A stretch of DNA of 18,133 nt from an uncultured Bacilli bacterium (lineage in GTDB: Bacteria; Bacillota_I; Bacilli_A; RFN20; CAG-826), in NCBI GenBank assembly GCA_905236085.1, contig CAJOOD010000025.1:1-18133 (forward strand), read 5' to 3'. The notes beneath the pieces were generated by a model. That model worked only from the letters and a program-made list of their open reading frames with translations. It was not told the origin of the DNA and did no database searches. The position numbers and the translations under genes are program-made. Position 1 is the first letter of the stretch, and the number at the start of each line of letters is the position of its first letter. This document shows, one piece after another, positions 1 to 6,887 of the stretch.

Positions 1-236
1 CCTCCCGCTTGATCAAAGGCCGCAAAACCGAATCTATCGTATGCCGCTCGTTTTTGATCATCATATAAGATGTCATAAGCTTCTTGAATAGATTTAAATT
101 TAGCTTCATCGCCAGTTTCTTTATTATCGGGGTGATATTTCTTTGCTAATTTACGGTAAGCAGACTTAATTTCATCTTTACTAGCAGATTTACTTACACC
201 AAGTGCTTCATATAAATCTTGTTTATTCTCGGCCAT
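1..236 (-). CDS. dnaJ: Chaperone protein DnaJ, N-terminal part (cut by window edge)
   Basis: Only the first 78 codons lie in the window; the rest continues past the left edge. The translation starts MAENKQDLYEALGVSKSA and is a J-domain, with the invariant HPD tripeptide in KYHPDNKETGD and the usual helix II/III layout ending in RAAYDRFG. The J-domain stimulates ATP hydrolysis by DnaK and delivers unfolded clients to it. The ATG follows a strong AAGGAGG ribosome binding site. It is the last visible gene of the hrcA-grpE-dnaK-dnaJ heat-shock operon, 70 bases after dnaK. The zinc-finger and C-terminal domains cannot be seen, so distinguishing true DnaJ from a shorter J-protein rests on operon position, which strongly favours DnaJ. 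Confidence 0.95.
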   Translation of the reverse strand, partial: MAENKQDLYEALGVSKSASKDEIKSAYRKLAKKYHPDNKETGDEAKFKSIQEAYDILYDDQKRAAYDRFGFAAFDQAG

Positions 237-262
237 AAATCCTCCTTCTAAACCTAACTAAA

Positions 263-276
263 GGGGCATAAGCCCC
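263..276 (-). other. GC-rich hairpin between dnaK and dnaJ
   Basis: GGGGC-TTAT-GCCCC forms a 5 bp, all-GC stem with a 4-base loop in the dnaK-dnaJ spacer, in an otherwise very AT-rich region. The run after it is only TTT, so it would be at best a leaky terminator. It could also protect the dnaK mRNA 3' end and set a lower dnaJ level. The role is inferred; the stem is seen directly. Confidence 0.45.
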
Positions 277-306
277 AATAGATAGATGTTGATTTAATTT
301 AAATTA

Positions 307-2130
307 TTAAGCATTAGCGCCGCCATCAGTGCCATCGCCACCATCGACGATATCATCTGGGTTGCTTCCTGGAGCATCACTTGAAGCGGTTCCGGAAGAA
401 GCTTGAGCGTTTTGCATATAAGCTGCGGCTTGTTCTAATTCATTAAGACGTGTCTTAAGTGTTTCAATATCATTGTTATCAAGAGCGGTCCTTAATTCAT
501 CTCTTAATTTTTGTGTTTGTTCTTTTTGAGCAGGATCAATAGAATCACCCTTTTCCGCTAAAGCGGCATCGATATCATTAATATAGCTTTCAGCCTTATT
601 TTTGACTTCGACTTCTTCTTTACGTTTGCTATCGGCTTCTTTGTTTTCTTCTGCTTCTCTTACCATTCTATCGATATCGGCTTTAGATAATCCACCGCTA
701 CCAGAAATGGTAATATTTTGTTCTTTTTGTGTATCTAAGTCTTTCGCAGATACTTTAACGATACCGTTAACATCAATAGAGAAGGTAACTTCAATACGTG
801 GTTGGCCTCTTCTAGCGGGTTGAATACCAGTTAATTGGAAGTGACCTAATAATTTATTGTCTCTAGCCATTGGTCTTTCACCTTGATAGACAGATATATC
901 AACGGCAGGTTGATTATCCGCTGCGGTGGAGAAGATTTGACTCTTTGTGGTAGGAATTGTGGTATTTCTATCGATTAATGGAGTCATAACTCCGCCTAAG
1001 GTCTCAATACCAAGGGTTAATGGAGTGACATCGAGTAAGACGACATCTTTAACATCGCCAGAGACTACACCACCTTGGATGGCAGCGCCAATAGAGACTG
1101 CTTCATCTGGGTTGACAGATAAGTTAGGAGTCTTACCAGTTAAGGTCTTAACTAATTCTTGGACGGCTGGCATTCTAATAGAACCACCGATTAATAAGAC
1201 TTGATCTAAGTCAGAAGCGCTTAAATGAGCATCAGCTAAAGCTCTTCTTACAGGTTGTTCACATCTCTTTAATAAATGTTTGGTTAAATCTTGGAATTTA
1301 GCTCTGGTCAAGGTTGTTTCAAAGTTGATAGGACCAGCACTAGACATACCAATAAATGGTAAGGAGATGGTTGTTTCTAAGGAAGAAGATAATTCAATCT
1401 TAGCCTTTTCAGCGGCATCTCTAAATCTTTGCAAGGCCATCTTATCGTTGAGATCAACACCATTATTAATTTTAATTTGGGCTTTGATCCAATCAGCGAT
1501 AACAGCATCCCAGTCATCACCACCTAAATGGTTATCACCAGAGGTAGAAACGACTTCAAATGTGCCATCCCCGATATCCAAAATAGAGACATCGAATGTA
1601 CCACCACCTAAATCAAATACTAAGATTTTTTCTGATTTATCGGTTTCTAAGCCATAAGCTAAGGCGGCAGCGGTTGGTTCATTAATAATTCTAACGACAT
1701 CTAAGCCAGCGATTTGACCAGCATCTTTAGTGGCTTGTCTTTGCGCATCGTTGAAGTAAGCTGGAACAGTAATAACGGCTTTAGAAATGCTATGACCGAT
1801 ATTGTCTTCAGCATATTTTTTCATATACGCTAAAACTTTTGCAGAGATTTCTTGAGGAGTTAAATCCTTATTAATGCAGTTGATATGTACTTTTTCTGTA
1901 GTACCCATCTTTCTTTTAATAGATGAGACTGTATCTGGGTTAGTAACTGCTTGTCTTTTTGCGGCGTTACCAACGATTTCTTCACCACTTGGTTTAAATG
2001 CTACAACTGATGGAGTGGTATTAGTGCCTTCTGGATTTGGAATAACTTTTGCTTTCCCATCCGCTTGAAGATAACTAACAACTGAGTTTGTGGTACCTAA
2101 GTCGATACCTAAGATAATTTCTTTTGCCAT
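307..2130 (-). CDS. dnaK: Molecular chaperone DnaK (Hsp70)
   Basis: A 607-residue Hsp70 of the usual Gram-positive length. The phosphate-1 motif GIDLGTTNS is at residues 8-16, followed by the second ATPase signature (VFDLGGGTFDVSI) and the third (LLIGGSIRMPAVQ). The interdomain linker DVVLLDVTPLTLGIETLGG leads into the substrate-binding domain, and a charged helical lid follows. It binds and releases exposed hydrophobic stretches using ATP, with GrpE as exchange factor and DnaJ as co-chaperone, in the cytoplasm. The ATG has an AGGAGG site 8 bases upstream. It lies 20 bases after grpE. The extreme C-terminus is Ser/Gly/Asp-rich (PDDIVDGGDGTDGGANA), unlike the common acidic EEV-type tail. Expression is presumably controlled by HrcA/CIRCE upstream of hrcA. 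Confidence 0.98.
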   Translation of the reverse strand: MAKEIILGIDLGTTNSVVSYLQADGKAKVIPNPEGTNTTPSVVAFKPSGEEIVGNAAKRQAVTNPDTVSSIKRKMGTTEKVHINCINKDLTPQEISAKVLAYMKKYAEDNIGHSISKAVITVPAYFNDAQRQATKDAGQIAGLDVVRIINEPTAAALAYGLETDKSEKILVFDLGGGTFDVSILDIGDGTFEVVSTSGDNHLGGDDWDAVIADWIKAQIKINNGVDLNDKMALQRFRDAAEKAKIELSSSLETTISLPFIGMSSAGPINFETTLTRAKFQDLTKHLLKRCEQPVRRALADAHLSASDLDQVLLIGGSIRMPAVQELVKTLTGKTPNLSVNPDEAVSIGAAIQGGVVSGDVKDVVLLDVTPLTLGIETLGGVMTPLIDRNTTIPTTKSQIFSTAADNQPAVDISVYQGERPMARDNKLLGHFQLTGIQPARRGQPRIEVTFSIDVNGIVKVSAKDLDTQKEQNITISGSGGLSKADIDRMVREAEENKEADSKRKEEVEVKNKAESYINDIDAALAEKGDSIDPAQKEQTQKLRDELRTALDNNDIETLKTRLNELEQAAAYMQNAQASSGTASSDAPGSNPDDIVDGGDGTDGGANA

Positions 2131-2150
2131 ATAAATATCCTCCTATTTAT

Positions 2151-2816
2151 TTATGCGTTCGCATCATTGTTTTCCGATGATGTGTTTGTATCTTTGTTTT
2201 CTTCTTTTTCTTCCTCTTTACGAGGCTTCTTGGTCACGACGACATTAGCGTGTCTGATGATTCTATCATGCAATTTGATTCCAACAGCGTAGACTTGTTT
2301 GATGATATTTTCTTCTCCTTCATCTTCAACAGCGTCAATCGCATTCATAGTGTTAGGATCAAATTTATTACCAACTTTAGGAGTTATTTCGCTTACTCCT
2401 TCGCTTTCCATCGCACTGACCATTTGACGATAGATGAATTCAAATCCGACGAGATAGTTTTTAATGCTTTCATCTTTAACTTCCATTTGTAAGGCCATAT
2501 TGAAGCCATCGATGACAGGAAGTAATTTTTCAATAAATCCTTCCGCGCGGTATTTGATGACATCTTTATGTTCTTTTTCAAGACTGTTTCTAAGATTTTG
2601 CGTATCCGCATAGGCCATATAATATTTGTTCTTCCAATCATTGACCTCGTTTTTAATCTCGCCAATCTTTTGATTTAAAGCGTGGATCTCTTCATCTTTT
2701 TCTTCTAATTTAGCTTTATAAGCCTTTTTCATTCCCTTATAGGAATCATCTTTTTCGTCTTTTTCTAAAGAAGGTTCATTATTTTCTTCAACTTTGATTT
2801 CTTCATCATTCATCAT
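2151..2816 (-). CDS. grpE: Nucleotide exchange factor GrpE
   Basis: About 221 residues, the co-chaperone that releases ADP from DnaK. The N-terminus is highly charged and predicted coiled coil (long runs of Glu/Lys to about residue 75). The conserved GrpE core follows, with YADTQNLRNSLEKEH, then LLPVIDGFNMAL and the beta-wing region KVGNKFDPNTMNAID ending in HANVVVTKKP. The start is ATG at 2816 or the adjacent ATG at 2813: both lie just after an AAGGAGG site (2823-2829) embedded in the 3' end of hrcA. A longer in-frame ATG at 2843 has no such site and lies inside hrcA. The 11-base overlap with hrcA suggests translational coupling. The C-terminal tail is Glu/Asn-rich and low complexity. Confidence 0.96.
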   Translation of the reverse strand: MMNDEEIKVEENNEPSLEKDEKDDSYKGMKKAYKAKLEEKDEEIHALNQKIGEIKNEVNDWKNKYYMAYADTQNLRNSLEKEHKDVIKYRAEGFIEKLLPVIDGFNMALQMEVKDESIKNYLVGFEFIYRQMVSAMESEGVSEITPKVGNKFDPNTMNAIDAVEDEGEENIIKQVYAVGIKLHDRIIRHANVVVTKKPRKEEEKEENKDTNTSSENNDANA

Positions 2817-3846
2817 CACTATCCTCCTTTTTGAAATAATCATTTAATCCGCGAACTAGATATTCTAATGCGGATAATACTTTATCATAATCCATTCTCT
2901 TAGGTCCCACGAGGGCGATAGTATCTTCAGGAGTATCACCGATTTTAATCTTTGTAGTAACAATAGACACATCAGGTGAGTCTTCCTCGCTAGCGCCGAA
3001 GTGAATTGAGATATTACCTTCGTGATAATCTTTTTCACTTTTTGAAGCTGCAGACTTGATATTTTCTGTAGAATTTAATAATTCTAAGACCTTTTTCATC
3101 GATTCTACGTCATCGGAGAATTCAGGATTATTGAATAATTCCTTTTCTCCATAAGTGGCTAGACGATCACTTGCAAATCTAACAAAGGCTTCAATCATCG
3201 CTTTATAGACCACATCATGATTGATGATATAATCATTTAAGACTGGTCTAAGAGCTTCCATCTTATCGACAATTTGAGATATAGGTGTGCCCACTAAACG
3301 GTCATTAAATAATTTAAGACATTCTTTTAAATCATTAACATCAGTCTTATCATCTAAAACAAATGTCTTATTTTGTACAAAGCCCTTATCGGTTACAAAG
3401 ATGATAGATGCGCTTTGACTAGATAATGGAATACACTGAATGGAGGCTAATTTTTCTTCATCGATATTAGGACCTAAGACGATTGAGGCCATATTAGTCA
3501 TATGGGACAATATCTTACAAGATGAAGCGATGATATCTTCAATAGATTTGGATTTCTCATCTAAAACCTGTTGAATCATGTTCTTAAATTCATCATCGAT
3601 ATCATTATTTCTAAGATATTGACAATAGAATCTATAACCCTCACTGCTAGGCACTCTTCCTGAGGATGAATGAGTCTTTTCTAAGAATCCCATCTGTTCT
3701 AGAGCTTGCATTTCATTACGAATGGTCGCACTGGAATAATTGAGATGATATTCTTCAATTAAAGTCTTACTTCCGACAGGTTGAGCGGTCTTAACATAGT
3801 GTTCAACGATTAATTTTAGGATTTGATCACGTCTATTTAATACCAT
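2806..3846 (-). CDS. hrcA: Heat-inducible transcription repressor HrcA
   Basis: A 346-residue repressor of class I heat-shock genes; it binds CIRCE operators and needs GroEL to stay active. The N-terminal winged helix is clear: MVLNRRDQILKLIVEHYV, then the recognition region SSATIRNEMQALEQMGFLEK and the wing SSSGRVPSSEGYRFY. The C-terminal part matches the HrcA effector domain (for example TTKIKIGDTPEDTIALVGPKRMDYDKV). I chose the ATG at 3846, which follows AGAGG at proper spacing. A GTG 18 bases upstream (3864) would lie inside the CIRCE operator and has no ribosome binding site. It is first in the heat-shock operon, so it represses itself. It ends with TGA, so UGA is a stop here. Confidence 0.97.
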   Translation of the reverse strand: MVLNRRDQILKLIVEHYVKTAQPVGSKTLIEEYHLNYSSATIRNEMQALEQMGFLEKTHSSSGRVPSSEGYRFYCQYLRNNDIDDEFKNMIQQVLDEKSKSIEDIIASSCKILSHMTNMASIVLGPNIDEEKLASIQCIPLSSQSASIIFVTDKGFVQNKTFVLDDKTDVNDLKECLKLFNDRLVGTPISQIVDKMEALRPVLNDYIINHDVVYKAMIEAFVRFASDRLATYGEKELFNNPEFSDDVESMKKVLELLNSTENIKSAASKSEKDYHEGNISIHFGASEEDSPDVSIVTTKIKIGDTPEDTIALVGPKRMDYDKVLSALEYLVRGLNDYFKKEDSDDE

Positions 3847-3857
3847 TTTAACCTCTT

Positions 3858-3884
3858 TTGGCACTTTTTCTTTTCAAGTGCTAA
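3858..3884 (-). promoter_or_regulatory. CIRCE operator of the hrcA-grpE-dnaK-dnaJ operon
   Basis: On the minus strand the site reads TTAGCACTT-N9-AAGTGCCAA. This matches the CIRCE consensus TTAGCACTC-N9-GAGTGCTAA in arm length and in the 9-base spacer. The terminal C/G pair of each inner arm edge is changed to T/A, and one outer-arm base differs. It lies between the -10 element and the hrcA ATG, the classical position for HrcA repression. No second copy was found in the window. Confidence 0.93.
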
Positions 3885-3888
3885 AAAT

Positions 3889-3916
3889 ACTATATCACGA
3901 AAAATAGCAGTGTCAA
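3889..3916 (-). promoter_or_regulatory. Sigma-A-type promoter of the heat-shock operon
   Basis: A perfect -35 TTGACA (3911-3916) is followed after 16 bases by TATAGT (3889-3894), read on the minus strand. Transcription would start at about 3882, inside the upstream arm of CIRCE, so HrcA binding would block the start. The strong consensus agrees with a vegetative promoter controlled by repression rather than by an alternative sigma factor. Confidence 0.85.
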
Positions 3917-3929
3917 CATCTAACTGCTA
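3900..3929 (-). terminator. Candidate hemW terminator overlapping the hrcA promoter
   Basis: Minus strand: TAGCAGT (3929-3923), an 11-base loop, ACTGCTA (3911-3905), then TTTTT. The 7 bp perfect stem and short T-run lie 43 bases after the hemW stop, so it may end hemW transcripts. The loop and downstream arm contain the -35 TTGACA of the next operon. The stem is only moderately GC-rich and the T-run is short, so termination may be partial. It could instead be a protein-binding site. Confidence 0.5.
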
Positions 3930-3971
3930 AAATTATTCAAAAAATTTGTCTTATATAAATATAAATAAGAA

Positions 3972-5105
3972 TTAATCCTCTATTAAATCTAGGACAATAC
4001 GGTCTAAAACCATCTTACCTTCATAAGTGAGATAGATATGTTTATCATCGAAATCTAATAGACCTAAATTCTTATATCTATAGACCTGCTCTTGATATCT
4101 GATATAAGGATCAAAACCAAATTTATTGATAAATTCCTCTCTTATCATTCCCTCATCTGTTCTTAAATTGAGCATGATTTGATAAATTAAATCGCTTTTA
4201 AGGTCGACATATTCCCTGTTATCGATATATTTTTTATCAATATTATAGGTGATGAGATTCTTATTATTTGTATATCTAACCGTATTAATATAACCGGAGG
4301 CTCCTAGTCCAAAACCATAATATTCTTTATTCTTCCAATAGATGTAATTGTGTTTAGATTGATAACCTAATTTAGCGAAATTAGATACTTCATAATGAAT
4401 ATAACCTTTATCAGTTAATAATTTATGCACGATATCATATTCTTTTCTAACTTCATCTTCATCCTTTTCCTTATAGTCGAGATTATTAAATTCGGTATGC
4501 TCCTCTAAAATTAAAGAATATGTGGATATATGTTCTGGATTTAATTCTATGAGATTATTCACATCATATATCGTATCAATGATATTAGAAAAAGGTAAGG
4601 CGAGCATTAAATCGAGATTGATATTATTAAATCCTACTTCTCTAGCTAGATGATATATTCTTTTAACATCATCGTAGGTATGGTGTCTATTTAATTTCTT
4701 AAGTATTTCATCATTCGTGGACTCCACTCCTAGAGATAGACGATTAACGCCGTATCTAAATAATAATTCTAATTTGTCCCTATCTAGTGTCTCGACATTA
4801 GCCTCGAAAGTATATTCTTGATATATATCCTTAGAAATATAAGGAGCGATAATTTTTAATAATCTTTCTAATTCATCATATTTTAATGATGTAGGAGTTC
4901 CTCCTCCAACATAAATGGAATAAGGATAGCCTTTAATTTCATAAGATTTAATCTCATTTTCTAAAGAAGTTAGATAATCATCAGCCCAAGAAGGATGATA
5001 TAAAACCTTAGTAAAATCACAATAAGCACATATATGCTTACAAAAAGGGATATGAATGTAAAAAGAAGGCGTAATCAACGTCTTCTTATTTGTCGGAGTC
5101 TTCAT
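3972..5105 (-). CDS. hemW: Radical SAM protein HemW (haem chaperone, formerly HemN-like)
   Basis: About 377 residues. The radical-SAM cluster motif is FCKHICAYCDF with Cys22, Cys26 and Cys29 (CxxxCxxC), followed by GGGTPTS at 67-73 (SAM binding) and the HemW C-terminal region including YYGFGLGASGYIN. HemW proteins bind haem and insert it into haem enzymes; the CAYCDF form without the fourth cysteine of HemN favours HemW over true coproporphyrinogen dehydrogenase. The ATG at 5105 gives a natural N-terminus; a longer frame begins at 5156 but lies within the upstream gene. No ribosome binding site is visible and the start overlaps the upstream gene by 20 bases, so coupled translation is likely. 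In B. subtilis-type genomes this gene also lies between lepA and hrcA. Confidence 0.93.
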   Translation of the reverse strand: MKTPTNKKTLITPSFYIHIPFCKHICAYCDFTKVLYHPSWADDYLTSLENEIKSYEIKGYPYSIYVGGGTPTSLKYDELERLLKIIAPYISKDIYQEYTFEANVETLDRDKLELLFRYGVNRLSLGVESTNDEILKKLNRHHTYDDVKRIYHLAREVGFNNINLDLMLALPFSNIIDTIYDVNNLIELNPEHISTYSLILEEHTEFNNLDYKEKDEDEVRKEYDIVHKLLTDKGYIHYEVSNFAKLGYQSKHNYIYWKNKEYYGFGLGASGYINTVRYTNNKNLITYNIDKKYIDNREYVDLKSDLIYQIMLNLRTDEGMIREEFINKFGFDPYIRYQEQVYRYKNLGLLDFDDKHIYLTYEGKMVLDRIVLDLIED

Positions 5106-5316
5106 CTTTATATTCAGAGATAGCTTTGGCGGTCTCTTCATCATCCACGTCCACAAGGACGCGCTTTAATTCCTCTTCTGCGGCTTGATTTTCATCTATT
5201 TTTTCAGCTTCATCCTTCATCTTTGGATGAATGATTTTATAGATAACAAAGGCAATAACAGCGATAACCGCGGCCACACCGATAATGATAAATAAGATAA
5301 TTACTGAATTTGGCAT
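5086..5316 (-). CDS. Small single-span membrane protein with acidic tail, unknown function
   Basis: A 76-residue protein I do not recognise. Residues 4-29 form one strongly hydrophobic helix (VIILFIIIGVAAVIAVIAFV), followed by YKIIHPKMK, whose positive charges suggest a cytoplasmic C-terminus. The remaining ~43 residues are highly acidic and probably helical (DEAEKIDENQAAEEELKRVL, then DVDDEETAKAISEYKDEDSD). There is no cleavable signal peptide. It lies 10 bases after the Fic-like gene and overlaps hemW, so the three are probably co-transcribed. The overlap with hemW and the typical codon use support a real gene. It may be a lineage-specific membrane anchor or adaptor, but nothing in the sequence gives a function. 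Confidence 0.75.
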   Translation of the reverse strand: MPNSVIILFIIIGVAAVIAVIAFVIYKIIHPKMKDEAEKIDENQAAEEELKRVLVDVDDEETAKAISEYKDEDSDK

Positions 5317-5326
5317 AATGTTTTAT

Positions 5327-6781
5327 CTACTTTCTTTTAATTGGGGTATAAACTTTCTTATTTTTGACCCAAGCTTCTTTATAATAACCCAATTTGGTTA
5401 ATAATTCCATACTTGTTCTCGCTGTTTCATAAGCGCAGCTGAGTTCCTTCTTATATTGCTGGATGGTATATATTTTACCCATCGTGCAATGTTTGGAATA
5501 AAAATAAGCTGGTCCTTTTTTCATCTCTGGTTCGCTTTCAAGAAGATCTTGCATCAATCTTTCCGCTTGCTTTTCATCTAATTCCACTGGTAAAGAAGAT
5601 ATGGCTAGACCTGAATAATTGTTATCTTCTTTTGGCTGATATTCTTCTTTATTAATTCTAATTTCTTCTTGAGGTTTAACTTCTACAACCTTTTCTTCAA
5701 CTTGAACTTGCGGCTCTTTAATAATCTCTACTTCTTCTTCAAATAGGTTTCCTTGATGGGCTTCTTTTATAGCGTCCGCGTTATATTCATCGGTTAAAAC
5801 CTTAGCCTCAGCGATAGACATGAGATTGTTATTATCTTCAATCTTTTCACTGATTTCTGTTAATAAGAAATTCAAGAAATAAGTCACATCCTGATATTTT
5901 TGTATTTCTTGGAATAATCTTTCTATGGAAATTAATTCATCAGCGAGGAATGATTCTAAGTCAATATAGAATATTGATTCATTATCTTGCATCTTAGCCA
6001 TGACAGACTTAACAATCAAGACCGCCATATCTTCATTATGCGATTCAAATGGTTTGATGTAATTGATGTAATAATATACAACGCTAGCCTTGGCTAATGG
6101 AGATAAGTCGCTATGAGAGAGGAAATTAAATAATTGATTCATAAAATCATCAATTAAATATGCTGGTGCTGAACTATAAACTTTATCCACTAAGACACGA
6201 GAAGAAGGATTTTTAAAATCAGTTTCTCGATATAAGGTAGTCATCTCACTATTAGCGGATACACGAGAATACAATTCCGCTAAAAAGTCGACATCTAAAG
6301 GACCATTCTTATAATTTTCTATCGCATATTGAAGAGCGTATAGATAATTTAAGACTTTATTTTGCTCTAAATTGATACTTTGATTTCTACCGGTTATAAG
6401 CCCTTTTAATAAATCGTTATCAATATTAACGCCTTGCTCTTTAGCGATATGCCCTAATATCTTAAGTAATGATTCGATTTGATAGATGTTTCTTTCTTTA
6501 TCATCCGCAATTTTAATATATTTAGCGTTATGTGAGACTAAAGCCATCTCTTTTTTAGAAAGATTATTAGATACAGTCACACACATGCAAAGATATAATT
6601 GCTTATGATCAATGGTTTCGAGATTTAATCCTTGAGAATAACCTTTACGGTATTCTAAGATTTGTCTCCAGAAATTATCTACTAAACCAGTTTTAAGTTC
6701 TTTAGATACTTCTTGCTTGGTCGCGTATTTGTTTTCAGTAAAACGGACAGCAAGAGAATTACTATTAGCAAAATTTTCCAT
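5327..6781 (-). CDS. Fic-fold protein with a degenerate active site and C-terminal winged helix
   Basis: 484 residues from the ATG at 6781, which follows AGAGGT (6788-6793) and a good promoter; an upstream ATG at 6811 has no such signals. Residues ~130-300 resemble Fic proteins: a YRETDF segment, then APAYLIDDFMNQLFNFLSH, then a helix leading to the active-site loop. The Fic motif HxFx(D/E)GNGR is replaced by IKPFESHNEDM (residues 242-252): the catalytic His is Lys, both glycines are changed and the Arg is Asp. Transfer of AMP by the usual mechanism is therefore very unlikely. An acidic, Glu/Val/Pro-rich linker (about 350-400) separates it from a winged-helix-like C-terminus (YTIQQYKKELSCAYETARTS, ending KLGYYKEAWVKNKKVYTP), as in many Fic proteins. 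A regulatory or scaffold role is inferred. It is first in a likely operon with the small membrane protein and hemW. Confidence 0.75.
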   Translation of the reverse strand: MENFANSNSLAVRFTENKYATKQEVSKELKTGLVDNFWRQILEYRKGYSQGLNLETIDHKQLYLCMCVTVSNNLSKKEMALVSHNAKYIKIADDKERNIYQIESLLKILGHIAKEQGVNIDNDLLKGLITGRNQSINLEQNKVLNYLYALQYAIENYKNGPLDVDFLAELYSRVSANSEMTTLYRETDFKNPSSRVLVDKVYSSAPAYLIDDFMNQLFNFLSHSDLSPLAKASVVYYYINYIKPFESHNEDMAVLIVKSVMAKMQDNESIFYIDLESFLADELISIERLFQEIQKYQDVTYFLNFLLTEISEKIEDNNNLMSIAEAKVLTDEYNADAIKEAHQGNLFEEEVEIIKEPQVQVEEKVVEVKPQEEIRINKEEYQPKEDNNYSGLAISSLPVELDEKQAERLMQDLLESEPEMKKGPAYFYSKHCTMGKIYTIQQYKKELSCAYETARTSMELLTKLGYYKEAWVKNKKVYTPIKRK

Positions 6782-6799
6782 ATATTTACCTCTGGAATC

Positions 6800-6828
6800 A
6801 TTATATAACACTACTATAAAAATGTCTA
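6800..6828 (-). promoter_or_regulatory. Promoter of the Fic-like gene operon
   Basis: Minus strand: TAGACA (6823-6828), a 17-base spacer, TATAAT (6800-6805). This is one mismatch from the full sigma-A consensus. Transcription would begin near 6793, right at the AGAGGT ribosome binding site, giving a very short leader before the ATG at 6781. Confidence 0.8.
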
Positions 6829-6887
6829 ATTATTTACTAAAAAACTACTAATTTATGGTTTTAATCAAAGATTAATTATTTTTTTTA

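Noticed and set aside
602..2068. Four plus-strand open frames (61-125 codons) across the dnaK region
   Set aside because: They are antisense shadows of dnaK, hydrophobic/Ser-rich as expected from reversed codons, with no ribosome binding sites or recognisable motifs.
2393..2665. Second minus-strand frame of 90 codons within grpE
   Set aside because: It overlaps the well-supported grpE core in another frame and resembles no known protein.
2817..2843. Longer grpE start at 2843
   Set aside because: No ribosome binding site there; AAGGAGG at 2823-2829 points to ATG 2816/2813.
3847..3864. GTG start 18 bases upstream of the chosen hrcA start
   Set aside because: It lies in the CIRCE operator, close to the predicted transcription start, and has no ribosome binding site; ATG 3846 has AGAGG at good spacing.
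5106..5156. Longer hemW N-terminus starting at 5156
   Set aside because: It lies wholly within the upstream small gene, lacks a ribosome binding site, and adds no family-conserved sequence.
6837..6887. Possible lepA terminator in the spacer after its stop
   Set aside because: Only a TTAATC/GATTAA stem of A/T-rich pairs with a 3-base loop and no T-run after it; too weak to list.
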